Positions 37,797-48,500 of a stretch of 64,000 nucleotides of DNA are shown piece after piece (the stretch's first letter is position 1; every line of letters starts with the position of its first letter). The stretch comes from Chlorobiota bacterium (lineage in GTDB: Bacteria; Bacteroidota; Ignavibacteria; Kapaibacteriales; UBA961): assembly GCA_014191195.1 (NCBI GenBank), contig BJGZ01000011.1, positions 18,173-82,172 on the forward strand. Reading direction: 5' to 3'. Position numbers and translations under genes: made by a program. The notes under the pieces are model-generated. The model searched no databases. It worked only from the letters and a program-made list of their open reading frames with translations, and was not told the origin of the DNA.

Positions 37797-37959
37797 AAAA
37801 AGGTACTACTTATTAACTACTTATTTTGCATGGAAAAATAAATCTTTCTTGTTTTGGATGTTTTTAAGTAGTAAATATGTATGCAGTTAAAGAGTAAGTG
37901 GTTGATTCTAAGCAAAAAAAGAGTATAGTTGAAAATTATTTTATTTGGGTAGAGGGATC

Positions 37960-38367
37960 ATGAAAGCTTGGGTACAAAGTATAAGTTTATTGTTAGTTTC
38001 TTGTATTATTTTGGGTTGTAATAAAGAAACAATTAATAAACCATCGTCTTCGGTAGACATATCATCAATCAATGCATCTACTTTTCTTCAAACAGCAGTA
38101 AATCCAATAGTATATAGGCCTGCATCTTCAAAAAATTGTGATCAATATCTTTTAGATTATCAATTATGGGTTGATAAATATATTGGAATTATAGAAAAAT
38201 ACAAAGCAAATCCTAAAGACAAAACAGTCTTCCTAGAATATAATATTATGCTTAGACAAGCAAGTATTTGGACCAAGCACTCTTATACATGCAATTCAAA
38301 TCCATCAATCGAAAAAAAATACTTAGAAATACAATCTAAACTCGAAAAAGCTGCATCGGGATTATAA
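37960..38367 (+). CDS. Small lipoprotein, unknown function
   Basis: 135 residues with a lipobox (IILGC). ATG 37960 is preceded by AGAGGG at 7 nt; a longer TTG-start form (37945) is less likely. The mature part is Ser/Asn-rich, then helical with three cysteines (KNCDQYLL, YTCNSNP). No family recognised. It may be distantly related to the two four-cysteine lipoproteins upstream, but I cannot align them convincingly. Confidence 0.55.
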   Translation: MKAWVQSISLLLVSCIILGCNKETINKPSSSVDISSINASTFLQTAVNPIVYRPASSKNCDQYLLDYQLWVDKYIGIIEKYKANPKDKTVFLEYNIMLRQASIWTKHSYTCNSNPSIEKKYLEIQSKLEKAASGL

Positions 38368-38595
38368 ATGTAATTCATAGGATGTGTAGTACGTATTGGA
38401 TTATACAATTCGCTTTACTCTCAGATCTTTAGTCAAAAAAAAGTACAGATTCAAAGTGGATTATTACATACTTAATTCCTAAGCATCAATTTTTTGTTAA
38501 TTATTGCAAATGAATGTTAATATCTAGAAAGTGAAATTATCGTTTAGCTAACTTTTGACATAACTATATTTCGCATTCTTTTTTTTGGTGTATTT

Positions 38596-39594
38596 ATGAA
38601 ATCATTTCTCCTATTTTTAATTCTTAGTTCTATCCTTTTATTGAATAATTCATGTTCAGATACTTCAAATTCTGCATTGAATAGTGATAATGTAAAACCT
38701 ACTATAGATTTTATCTATCCGGGAGGTATCTATGGGACAGATCTTTATGAAAATGAGACATTTGAATTACAATGCAATGATAATGTAGGTGTAAAGAAAG
38801 TAGAGATCTATCTTGATAATACACTGATCGGTACGATAACATCTGCTCCTTGGGAATTTACTTGGGATACATATTTGCAAAAAAATGGCTCTTATACTTT
38901 AAGGGCTTTGGCATATGATGCCGCAGGAAATATTGGTACTACAACACCATTTCTTATCAAGATTATAAATGACTATGCACTAACTGTGTATAATACAACG
39001 TTTACAAAAGCAGAAGTAAGAGTGTTTGGTGAAATAGTAACAATCGATCCAAATGATTCAACTACTATAAAATCTACATATATAGAAGGTAAAGTAGCGC
39101 CCAAACCAAGTCTTTATTGGGAAACAAATGCCACATTTTCTGATGGTAGCAAATTGGGAGAAGTTATTTCTAAATTTGAGAATTTTGATTTTACTGATAA
39201 TCAGTATCAACAATATATTATTCGAATTCCAGAATCATATTTTTATCTAATAATACATCATCAAGGTGTAAAGACAGTAAAAAAATTGAAAATCAATCCT
39301 GGTACTAATTATGAAAAAACAATTACAACGTCTCTTGTGCCATCTGGAAATTATAAGATTGGTTATTATCGTTCATTATTAAATACTGAAATTAGAGTGT
39401 ATGCTGCTACAAATACAGAAACAGAGTATAATTATTGGAAAAATAACAATCAATTTACTTTGAAAAATATAAATAATGAATTACTTGACTTATATCTAAC
39501 GAATTTTATGATGAAATCTGGAATTACACCATTGCTTAATAAGAATACAGTTTCCGAATCAAATCTTTATCCATTGAAAGAAATTTCTAAGTAA
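38596..39594 (+). CDS. Lipoprotein with one bacterial Ig-like domain
   Basis: 332 residues; the lipobox is LNNSC. Residues about 35-122 form a bacterial Ig-like domain of the kind found in surface glycosidases and adhesins (VKKVEIYLDNTLIGT, ALAYDAAGNIGT). The remaining ~200 residues are beta-rich and not recognised. Flanked by gaps of 228 and 263 bp in which nothing was identified, so it is probably a single-gene transcript. Confidence 0.7.
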   Translation: MKSFLLFLILSSILLLNNSCSDTSNSALNSDNVKPTIDFIYPGGIYGTDLYENETFELQCNDNVGVKKVEIYLDNTLIGTITSAPWEFTWDTYLQKNGSYTLRALAYDAAGNIGTTTPFLIKIINDYALTVYNTTFTKAEVRVFGEIVTIDPNDSTTIKSTYIEGKVAPKPSLYWETNATFSDGSKLGEVISKFENFDFTDNQYQQYIIRIPESYFYLIIHHQGVKTVKKLKINPGTNYEKTITTSLVPSGNYKIGYYRSLLNTEIRVYAATNTETEYNYWKNNNQFTLKNINNELLDLYLTNFMMKSGITPLLNKNTVSESNLYPLKEISK

Positions 39595-39857
39595 AAATTA
39601 GTAAGTGTTATATACTTTGTCTGAAGACTAATTAATTTTATAGAAATTATGGTAGGACAAGCGATTTAGGGTTTTTTGTCATAAAAATGGATTGTATTCA
39701 ATAGATACTTTTTAAGAGATTAAGATTATCAATATCATAGAAAAAAACATAAAACTAGGCTAAGATGTTTTTGAAATGAAGATAAAATAAAGACTAAGAT
39801 TATTGTAAACTTTATACATAGAATTCAGACATAATTATTTATTTATACATTTATAGA

Positions 39858-40433
39858 ATGCGCATGAGATTATTTTTACTAGGTATGATAATGTGTTGTA
39901 TGATTGGAGGTGCACAAAGTGCATTTGGACAATCTTTTCTTGGTCTTGGATTAGGGGCTGGATTACCGCAAACACAATTTGTAGACCAGTCCAATTTAGG
40001 ATTACACGGAGAATTACAATATGGCTTGCACAGATATTGCAAATTATGGCCAGTATTCACCGTTAATTATGGTAATTATCAACCAATTGATAGTTTAGAA
40101 TATACTAGCCCGAGGATCTATTCTTTACCACATGTACTCAATGTTCAAGCTAATGTTCGTTGGTTTCCTTGGGGAGCACCAACAGTTCCATTATATCTTG
40201 GAATTGGTACTGGACTATCAGTAATAGTAGGTAAGGATAAAGAGGGAAAAGTAGGAATGCCAGGAACGATAGAGGCAGGATATTTATTCAATTATGAAAA
40301 TCCATGTTGTGATTGGTTTATAACTCTTTCTGCACGATATACAACTAATAATATGCTTCGCGATAAGGATCGTCCGCATTTGTCCAGCCTTGCAGGTATG
40401 GTTCATTTCAGCTTGCCATTAGGAGGAAAATAA
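39858..40433 (+). CDS. Small outer-membrane barrel-like protein
   Basis: 191 residues: signal peptide (to about 25, ending AFGQ) and then Gly/aromatic alternating strands (FLGLGLGAGLP, LHGELQYGLHRY, LYLGIGTGLSV) ending in VHFSLPLGGK. It has the look of an 8-strand OMP_b-brl-like barrel. First gene of a four-gene set in which the next start follows without a gap (40434), then a 1-bp overlap (41732) and a 9-bp spacer (42629). Confidence 0.65.
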   Translation: MRMRLFLLGMIMCCMIGGAQSAFGQSFLGLGLGAGLPQTQFVDQSNLGLHGELQYGLHRYCKLWPVFTVNYGNYQPIDSLEYTSPRIYSLPHVLNVQANVRWFPWGAPTVPLYLGIGTGLSVIVGKDKEGKVGMPGTIEAGYLFNYENPCCDWFITLSARYTTNNMLRDKDRPHLSSLAGMVHFSLPLGGK

Positions 40434-41732
40434 ATGAAAACATCAAGTAAAATCCAAGTATTATTGGCATTCTGTTGTTTAGTTTTTATTGGTTGTTCAT
40501 CTGTACCAAAGGATAATGAACAAACTACATATGAAGATGCTGTTCGTATCAAACCAGAATATTCAGCACAATATTTTCAAAAAGCCCAAAATGCAGCTAA
40601 TCGTGATGGTAGAACATTAAGAGGATATGTATCTCATATACAGATAATGAGAGATTCCGCACAAAATTCTATTGATACTGTATTTGCATTTCAGGATAAA
40701 ATAGATACCACTTTATCTTCCAAAGGCATATTAATTCCATTAAAACATATGGAGTCGATACCCGATTTATTTCCTGGGATTCAAACAGATTCTTTAGGTG
40801 GATTTAATTTAGTAGAGAGTTTTCATGTTACTAAACAAATTCCATTGATTCGAAAAATACCTTTACAGACAGTAAAACCATGTAATTGCGATCCATTGGA
40901 TTTAAGTTTTGGTTTAAATTTTCGTTTAGGTTTGGGTATAGATGCTGGCTTGAATTTGCATTGTTTCGATAGGGAGTATTCTCCAGTATTTTTAGGAGTA
41001 TTGGGCAATGCTTCTATGTTTAATGATGGTAATGCATTGGTAGATCAAGGAAAAATACATGTTATTGGTGATGTAATTACTGGCGCGCGTTTAGGAAAAG
41101 ATCAAAGATGGATGCTTGGATTTACATATTCATCTGGAATTCAAACAGTAAATGCAGGAGCAATAACTTCATTATTAACAAATTTAGATACGCTTATTAC
41201 TATACCTCGTCCGATGGTTTTATTAACCGGACGTTATTATTTTAATCCTCCTAAAAATGTTATTGAAAAGAAAGCTAATCAAAGCTTTTTTTATATAAAT
41301 GTTAATAATGGTGAAAGTGAAGGATCATCCAAAGCAGAACAAGAATTGAATGAAATGAAATCCTCAGATAATTGGTTTAAGGCTATTTTTGGTTGTATTA
41401 AACCATATACATATGGTGAATTTGGGATGTCATTTGATGCTCAAACAAAAAAAGCTTGGCAGATGTCTGCCGGGGCAACATGTAATACCTGTGTAGCCAA
41501 GATTAAAGAAGCTCAAGCAAATGGAGAAATAGATCTTGATTGGTCTTTACCATTAAGTTATGGAATGGGAATAGGATTGGATATTCCAATTTTACCATTT
41601 ATAGATATAGAATTAGATTTGGGTTATCGTAGTATTGCTGTAGGAGATTCATTTAGTCTTTTAGGTTTTGCAGATATCCCAGGAACAAGAAGAATAGGAA
41701 CTTTTCAATTGCGCTTAGGAGTAATTTATTAA
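40434..41732 (+). CDS. Lipoprotein with barrel-like C-terminal region
   Basis: 432 residues; lipobox FIGCS. Residues about 30-145 are polar; from about 155 the sequence has repeated Gly-rich amphipathic strands (LSFGLNFRLGLGIDAGLN, LSYGMGIGLDIP) and ends FQLRLGVIY with a terminal aromatic, like an outer-membrane barrel. A lipidated barrel-like protein is unusual but known in FCB-group envelope complexes. A pair CNTC occurs near residue 350. It starts directly at the stop of the previous gene. Confidence 0.6.
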   Translation: MKTSSKIQVLLAFCCLVFIGCSSVPKDNEQTTYEDAVRIKPEYSAQYFQKAQNAANRDGRTLRGYVSHIQIMRDSAQNSIDTVFAFQDKIDTTLSSKGILIPLKHMESIPDLFPGIQTDSLGGFNLVESFHVTKQIPLIRKIPLQTVKPCNCDPLDLSFGLNFRLGLGIDAGLNLHCFDREYSPVFLGVLGNASMFNDGNALVDQGKIHVIGDVITGARLGKDQRWMLGFTYSSGIQTVNAGAITSLLTNLDTLITIPRPMVLLTGRYYFNPPKNVIEKKANQSFFYINVNNGESEGSSKAEQELNEMKSSDNWFKAIFGCIKPYTYGEFGMSFDAQTKKAWQMSAGATCNTCVAKIKEAQANGEIDLDWSLPLSYGMGIGLDIPILPFIDIELDLGYRSIAVGDSFSLLGFADIPGTRRIGTFQLRLGVIY

Positions 41733-42619
41733 TGAAAACATATCAATTATTATTGTTAAGTATATGTGTACTAAGTTTTAGTGGTTGTGGAGATTGCTTT
41801 GTTCCAACACCAATAGTACCAAATGAAAAGCCTATTGTGAGAGAAGCAACCATTGCAGTATTTAATTCTACTATTGATACTTTAAACAATAGAACACCCG
41901 TTCCAGAATTTAATATTGCTACTTTTAGATTCCCTTATTCTTCTTACTCTTCGGGGGATTTACCAAATAATCAAAAGTTCTCTGCAGGTCCTTGGACATT
42001 TGCAGAAAAGGATTATCCATTGACAGGATATACAACGACATATACATTTAATTCACCTCCAAATTCATTAATGGATGGCGATATTCTTGTAGAAAGTGTC
42101 ACATTACCACCAATTTCACTTGAACCAGAAACCAGACTACGTTTTAAAGGAGATGTTTTTCCAATTAATGCTTCTTTAAAAACAGATGATGCTAATATTT
42201 TTGCAACATATGTACAAAATTTGGGTAAACAATCAAATCCTGGGTCTAATCTGGCATTTTGTGCTTTTTACGATGCATCTGCATTAACCTATAAGCAAGA
42301 CTCAACTGGGAATAATTATTCTATTGTGGCAAGTAATCCGACAGGAAATCCTAAAACATTTATATTCCCAAGTTCTTGGCCATTAAATATTAAAACATTA
42401 AGTGTATTGCCACCATTTAGAAATGTAATAGCCAATGATTTGTCAAATTATAGTGTACGATTTAACATTGGTGATGTGTTTTATTATAAAGCACAAAATG
42501 GAACAAACTTCTTTGTCTTGATATCAAATATTCAAGAAGGAGTATTGGCACCAAAAGTAAGAAGAGTGACAGTTAAGTTTGCAGAAGCTTATAAATGTGA
42601 AGAGTGTAAAGAGAATTAA
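41732..42619 (+). CDS. Lipoprotein, unknown function
   Basis: 295 residues with lipobox SFSGC. The mature part is Thr/Pro/Ser-rich and beta-like, without a recognised domain, and ends in a small cysteine pair (KCEECKEN). Its start overlaps the last base of the preceding gene, which argues strongly for a common operon and probably a stoichiometric complex with its neighbours. Confidence 0.6.
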   Translation: MKTYQLLLLSICVLSFSGCGDCFVPTPIVPNEKPIVREATIAVFNSTIDTLNNRTPVPEFNIATFRFPYSSYSSGDLPNNQKFSAGPWTFAEKDYPLTGYTTTYTFNSPPNSLMDGDILVESVTLPPISLEPETRLRFKGDVFPINASLKTDDANIFATYVQNLGKQSNPGSNLAFCAFYDASALTYKQDSTGNNYSIVASNPTGNPKTFIFPSSWPLNIKTLSVLPPFRNVIANDLSNYSVRFNIGDVFYYKAQNGTNFFVLISNIQEGVLAPKVRRVTVKFAEAYKCEECKEN

Positions 42620-42628
42620 GAAAAAACT

Positions 42629-45418
42629 ATGAAAAAATATATTTATACAAGCATATTGTTTTGCTTTGCATTATATGCAATGATACAAGCAACAGATAAT
42701 AATTCATCGAAAGTAGTAATAAAGAAAAAACCTTCTATTTTAGGAACATCAGTTAATACTAAGGATGATGATTTTGCAGCGGGAACAGAAATACCGCATG
42801 ATCAAAAAGAAATCAAAAAATATGATACATTATTGATAACCTCTAATACAAATAAAAGAGAAAGAGTTTATCAAGTTCCATTATCATTGATAGATAGTAT
42901 GGGACAAGTCAAAACAGAAAGAGTAGTACTTCATGATATGCCAGAAGAATTTGTTCGGCATTCAGGGACAGTAACTCCGGGTGCTTTTTCATTAGTATTT
43001 GCATCCTCTGCAGCGATTGATTCTACTGTTGCTAGCTTTTTAGGAGCATCAGGAAGTAAAGTACAAGGTGGAAGTGATTTATTTGAAAATTTTGATAAAA
43101 AAATTAGAAATTTATCAGAATTAAATTCTACAGCTTGGGATGCACATCCAACGATAGGAATTCATGAAGCATCAGGAATGGAATTATTAGTTTTTAGCTC
43201 AGATAGAATGTCACCAGAAGGCTTCTCTGCCCCATATGAAAATGCAATGTATACAGTAAACGGGATTGAAAGAAAAGGAAATTCAGATTTATTTATTTCT
43301 TTCAGGAAAATTGGCAAAGGAACAGAGTGGAGTAAACCAATAAATCTGAGATTATTTCAAGGTGATGGTTTCATAAATTCTCCAGCTAATGAATATTCTC
43401 CATTTTTATACTGTATAGATGGAAATCCACATCTGATCTTTTCATCCAATCGATCAGGAAACTATGAAATCTATTATTCTACATTACAAGTATTATGGGA
43501 TAGTTTATCTAATAATGGTAATCTGTCTATGATAATAGATAGTACATTTACATTAGGAAATACTGAAGACTCAGTAAATACACTAGCAATGGAAATGTTC
43601 CCATTCATAAAATATCCTCATATGGACACTACAGATGTACAACCTGTAGAAAGAGAAATGTTCTTTTCATCTAATAGATTATCTATAACATCACCAGATA
43701 CAGCCAAAAAATATGGATATGGTGGATTAGATCTTTATAAATCTAGAGCTACATTTTTTTGTGGGATAAAAAAACCTGAACCATGTTTGCCATGCCAACC
43801 ATGCGATCCAAATTATCCATGCGAACAACCACCAAAACCATGCCCTGTAGCCTATACTGTAACATTAATCAATGATAATGGAAATGATACTTCGGTTAAA
43901 AATGGAGTATTAGAAGTGTATATTGATGGTAAAATGAAAGAGATTAAAGGCAATACATTTACAATGAGTGTTCCTTCTGATTCAATGAAAAATTATCAAC
44001 AAGGAATAGCAATTAAATCAAATGGATACTCATCATTTAATACTAAACCATGCAAGAACTTAGAACCAATCTTAACAAATTATAATGGATATGAGATTAC
44101 CAGAACGATTGAACAAATATTGTCTAAATCACGCAAAGAACAATATGATACCATGGTTCAGGATAAATCCGTAAAAGCTGCTAGAACAGCTAGAGTATAT
44201 GATACATTACCAAAGGATAATTTTAATATTCCTCAATTAAGAAAAAAATTAAATGAGAGAATTGATATTACACCAGAAATGAGAATCCGAGTTGGTAGAG
44301 ATACAACAATCTATATTGATTCTATGCCACCATTAAGACAGGCCAGAATGACTAGATCTGTTGCTTATAAAGATACAGTCTATTCATATGATACAGTAGG
44401 TATAGCAAGTTCAGTAAGACATATAGGTTCATCCAAAACCAGATTTGCAGAATTGAGACTTCCATATGTAATGGTAAAAGCAACTGATTCTTGTATGCCA
44501 ATTATAGTTCACGATACAATTCGTTTATATCCACAATATGATAAATCACCATGTTGTCTAGAATTAGATACCTTACTAGTTTTTGGTTCACAAAAGAATG
44601 TCCCATATTTTCAGACAGCATTTTGGGAAGTTAATACAGTAAAAGGATATAGCGAACATATCGATAGACTTAAAGATGGAGACTTAGAAAGTGCATCTTG
44701 GATAGAACTTAATTGGAAGAATAAATATTGGGGAAATCGTAATGGTAATGAATCGACAGAAAGAATGAATACGCGTAGAGCAGATTATAGAGCCAAGGCT
44801 GCTATTATTGATAGAAATATTAAGAATATGGCCGATTCTACTTCTAAAGTTCTAAAGAATTTCTGGAAGATCTATGATAAAAATGATACTGCAAAAGTAT
44901 TGATAACCATGACTGCTTATTCTGATATTAGACCAATTACCGTTGGAAAATTTATTTCTCCTAATAATGTTCAATATATTTCATGTGCATTTGATACAGC
45001 GAATTATACATTTAAAAAACCAACTGCTATCCAGATATCAAGTGGCGCATCATTAGTTGGACAAGATAATGATACACTTTCTAAATTAAGAGCGTATTAT
45101 GGTTTTGAAGCCGTAATGCAACAACTAAAAAAGGATTCATTATTTAGTGAATTGCAAAGAAAAGGATTAATTATTAGCCCTACGGATTTCTCAAATCCAT
45201 CAGATTATGAAAGAAAGCTAAAACAAGCTAGAATTATCATCATGGCAGAAGGACAATATGTTGATACATCGATTCAACCTGAAATACAAAAATATATAAG
45301 GGGTGAAAACAGTTATTATGACTTAGACGGTGTTCGAAGAGTAGATGTAACTGTTCGATTAATCAATATGCGTCCAGATTTATATGCATTCCCAGATTGT
45401 TGTGTAAAATGTAAATAA
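42629..45418 (+). CDS. PD40-repeat protein with divergent OmpA-like C-terminus
   Basis: 929 residues with a signal peptide (to about 21). Residues about 165-375 contain WD40-like PD40 repeats (LLVFSSDRMS, HLIFSSNRSGNYEIYYS, REMFFSSNRLS). A short Pro/Cys linker (about 385-410, CLPCQPCDP and neighbours) leads to a carboxypeptidase-regulatory-like beta domain and then a C-terminal ~200 residues resembling a divergent OmpA domain (VLITMTAYSD, LSKLRAYYGFEAVM, RRVDVTVRL). PD40 plus OmpA is the PorE layout of the type IX machinery, where it anchors the complex to peptidoglycan; here the OmpA match is weak. Confidence 0.62.
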   Translation: MKKYIYTSILFCFALYAMIQATDNNSSKVVIKKKPSILGTSVNTKDDDFAAGTEIPHDQKEIKKYDTLLITSNTNKRERVYQVPLSLIDSMGQVKTERVVLHDMPEEFVRHSGTVTPGAFSLVFASSAAIDSTVASFLGASGSKVQGGSDLFENFDKKIRNLSELNSTAWDAHPTIGIHEASGMELLVFSSDRMSPEGFSAPYENAMYTVNGIERKGNSDLFISFRKIGKGTEWSKPINLRLFQGDGFINSPANEYSPFLYCIDGNPHLIFSSNRSGNYEIYYSTLQVLWDSLSNNGNLSMIIDSTFTLGNTEDSVNTLAMEMFPFIKYPHMDTTDVQPVEREMFFSSNRLSITSPDTAKKYGYGGLDLYKSRATFFCGIKKPEPCLPCQPCDPNYPCEQPPKPCPVAYTVTLINDNGNDTSVKNGVLEVYIDGKMKEIKGNTFTMSVPSDSMKNYQQGIAIKSNGYSSFNTKPCKNLEPILTNYNGYEITRTIEQILSKSRKEQYDTMVQDKSVKAARTARVYDTLPKDNFNIPQLRKKLNERIDITPEMRIRVGRDTTIYIDSMPPLRQARMTRSVAYKDTVYSYDTVGIASSVRHIGSSKTRFAELRLPYVMVKATDSCMPIIVHDTIRLYPQYDKSPCCLELDTLLVFGSQKNVPYFQTAFWEVNTVKGYSEHIDRLKDGDLESASWIELNWKNKYWGNRNGNESTERMNTRRADYRAKAAIIDRNIKNMADSTSKVLKNFWKIYDKNDTAKVLITMTAYSDIRPITVGKFISPNNVQYISCAFDTANYTFKKPTAIQISSGASLVGQDNDTLSKLRAYYGFEAVMQQLKKDSLFSELQRKGLIISPTDFSNPSDYERKLKQARIIIMAEGQYVDTSIQPEIQKYIRGENSYYDLDGVRRVDVTVRLINMRPDLYAFPDCCVKCK

Positions 45419-45441
45419 ATACGAGAATATAAATAAGCTGA

Positions 45442-45508
45442 ATGGCCATTTCTAAGCAAAAAGAAATTAAATTGCAGGGTATATATTTATAAACCTGGAA
45501 ATGGCCAT
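45442..45508 (+). promoter_or_regulatory. Long inverted repeat covering the start codon of the SBBP gene
   Basis: ATGGCCATTTC (45442-45452) is the exact reverse complement of GAAATGGCCAT (45498-45508); one G-U and one A-U pair extend it to 13 bp around a 41-nt loop. The right arm contains both candidate start codons (45501 and 45507) and the GGAAA likely to bind the ribosome, so folding would block translation. Start-site masking is inferred. Confidence 0.55.
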
Positions 45509-48500
45509 GAAACGCTTATGTATCACATCGTTATTGCTTTTTTTTATTGTAAATAGTGTTAATGTTTATGCAAAAAACACAGACATATCTTCAATGTTAA
45601 TTAATAGAAATTCTATTGAATTTATCGAGAATAAAGGGCAAATATTAGATCAAAAGGGGAATATAAATGATGAAGTTATATTCATGGCACAAATACCTGG
45701 TGGGGCAGTATATGTAAAAGCAAATGAAATTAGTTTTGCTAATTATGATACATCAAAGCAAGCCAATAAACAAGTCTATAGGGTAGACATGAAATTTAAT
45801 GGGGCAAATTCACATCCGATCTTTCAAGGAATTGACGAGTATTCAGATAAGAATAATTATTTCCTTACACATTGTCCTGATGGAATAACAAATGTATCTA
45901 AATACAAAAGAATTGTCATCAAAGACATCTATCCACAAATAGATTTTATTCTCTATCCTAATCTACACAATACAATTCAATATGATTTTATCGTAAAACC
46001 GGGTGGAAATCCAGATATAATATCATTGTCTTTTTCTGGATGTTCAGATATACAACTATCTGAATCTGGTTCTTTGCAGCTTTTAACACCTTTTGGAACC
46101 ATTGAACAAGGTGCTCCTAGAACATATCAAGACAAAGAAATAGCATCGTCATTTATCGTTAATGCTGATAATACTGTCTCTTTTAAAGTAGATACTTATG
46201 ATCATAATCAATCAATAAGAATAGATCCTCCAACTAGAATGTGGGGAACATATTTTGGAGGAGCAGGAGCAGATATTGGATCAGATCTTGCAATTGATCA
46301 AGCTGGAAATATATTTATTTGTGGACAAACAAATTCTGCTTGGGGAATTGCTACAAATGGCTCATATCAAACTAACTTATCAGCAAATACAGATTGCTTT
46401 ATTGCAAAATTTAATAATAATGGTGTAAGGCTTTGGTCTACATATTATGGCGGTACTGGAGACGAAATTGCAAATGCAATTGCCATTGATAATGCATTAA
46501 ATGTATACATATGTGGAACAACGAATTCAGTAGCATCTATAGCAACAGCTGGTGCACCTCAAACTGTATTAGGAGGTAATAATGATGCATTCTTAGTGAA
46601 ATTTACAAATAATGGTACTCGAACTTGGGGCACTTATTTAGGTGGTTCTGGAGAGGATAAAGGCTTATCTATCAAAACAGATGCATCTGGAAATATTGCT
46701 ATAGCAGGATTAACAAATTCTGCTAATGGAATAGCAACAGCAGGCGCACTTCAAACCAGTTTAGGTGGTGGATATGATGGATTTTTAGCAAAATTTGCTT
46801 CTGCTGGTCAATTAACGTGGTGTACCTATTATGGTGGAACTTCAGATGATAAATCAACAGGAATTGCTATAGATGCAAGTGGAAAAATATTATTAAGAGG
46901 AGATGCAATTTCAGCTAATGGAATTGCAACAGCTGGATCGTATCAACCTAATAATTTGGGTGGATCAGATTCTTATATAGCAAAATTTGATGCATCAGGA
47001 ACACGTGATTGGGCAACTTATTATGGAGGAACTTCAGATGATTATGGCTCTGCAATTCATCTAGATGCCCAAGGTAGTATATTAATAACAGGGCATACTA
47101 ACTCATATAATAGCATATCTTCATCTGGATCATATCAACAAGGTTTGCAAGGCTCTTTTGATGGATATTTGGCAAAATTTGATGCCAATGGTAATAGAGC
47201 ATGGGGAACGTATTATGGAGGCGCAAATAATGAACTATGTACAGGATTAGCAGCTGATTCTTATGGAAATATTGTTATTACTGGGACAACAAATTCAATA
47301 TCTGCAATAGCATCTATTGATGGATTTCAACAGTCTTTAAGTGGTGAAGATGATGGATTTATGGCAAAATTTAATGCTAGTGGAAGCAGGGTTTGGGGCT
47401 CCTATTATGGCGGAATTAAAACAGATAATTGTAATAGAGTAGCATTCGATGCATCTAATGAATTATATGTATGCGGAACTTCTAATTCAAATTCAGATAT
47501 AACTACAAATGGATCATATCAAGCAACCAGTAATGGTTTGCAAGAAGCCTTTCTTGTTAGATTTATGGCAATAGATCCTTCAATATCTTGTACTACTCCT
47601 CAAACAGAACTTTGTGCAGGTAGTGCATTAACTGTTACTTATACAATAAGCGGACAATTTGAAGCCAATAATGTATTTACAGTCCAATTATCTTCTATAA
47701 ATGGATCATTTGTAAATCCAACAATTATTGGAACAAAAACAGCAAATACCTCTGGATCAATCGTTTGTACTTTTCCTTCAAATTTATCTGGATCCGGTTA
47801 TCGCATTAGAATATTAAGTAATAGTCCTTTTATTGTAAGCCCAGATAATGCGGTTGATTTAAATTTAGTAGCTGTTCCAATATCTATTATTATTGGTCAA
47901 AGTTCTACATGCCAAACAAATCAGACATATTCTATTCCAGTGATTAAGGATTGTCTTTATTCCTGGACAGAGCCTTCAAAAGGAAAAATTATAGGAAATG
48001 CAAATAATAATGAAGTAATAATTAAGTGGAATTCTGTAGGAACAGATACATTAAAATTAAGGGTGACAAAGATTCCATTAGGATGCTATAAAGACACTAT
48101 GATCATTATTACTATCAATGCAAATCCTGTCCCAATAATTCAAGGAAATGGAAATGTGTGTATCGGACAATTATTAACATATAAATCTACACCTAATGAA
48201 CCTGGTTTTACATATGAGTGGTCTACTAAAGGAAAAGGCGTATTAAGTGGTCCTGCAGCACAAATAAATGCTGTGTATGAATGGAAGGCAATAGGCATTG
48301 ATACATTAACATTAAAGAAAACAAATGTATTGACGGGATGTACGAAAGATACTTCTTTAATAGTAACTATTAATCCTTTACCAATACCGATAATAAAGGG
48401 TCCAAACACAATTTGTGGATTTGACAAACCAGTTGAATACTCAGCTTCTTCAAGTACTTCATTATATACGTGGAGTATAGAAAGTGGAAAAGCCAGCCTA

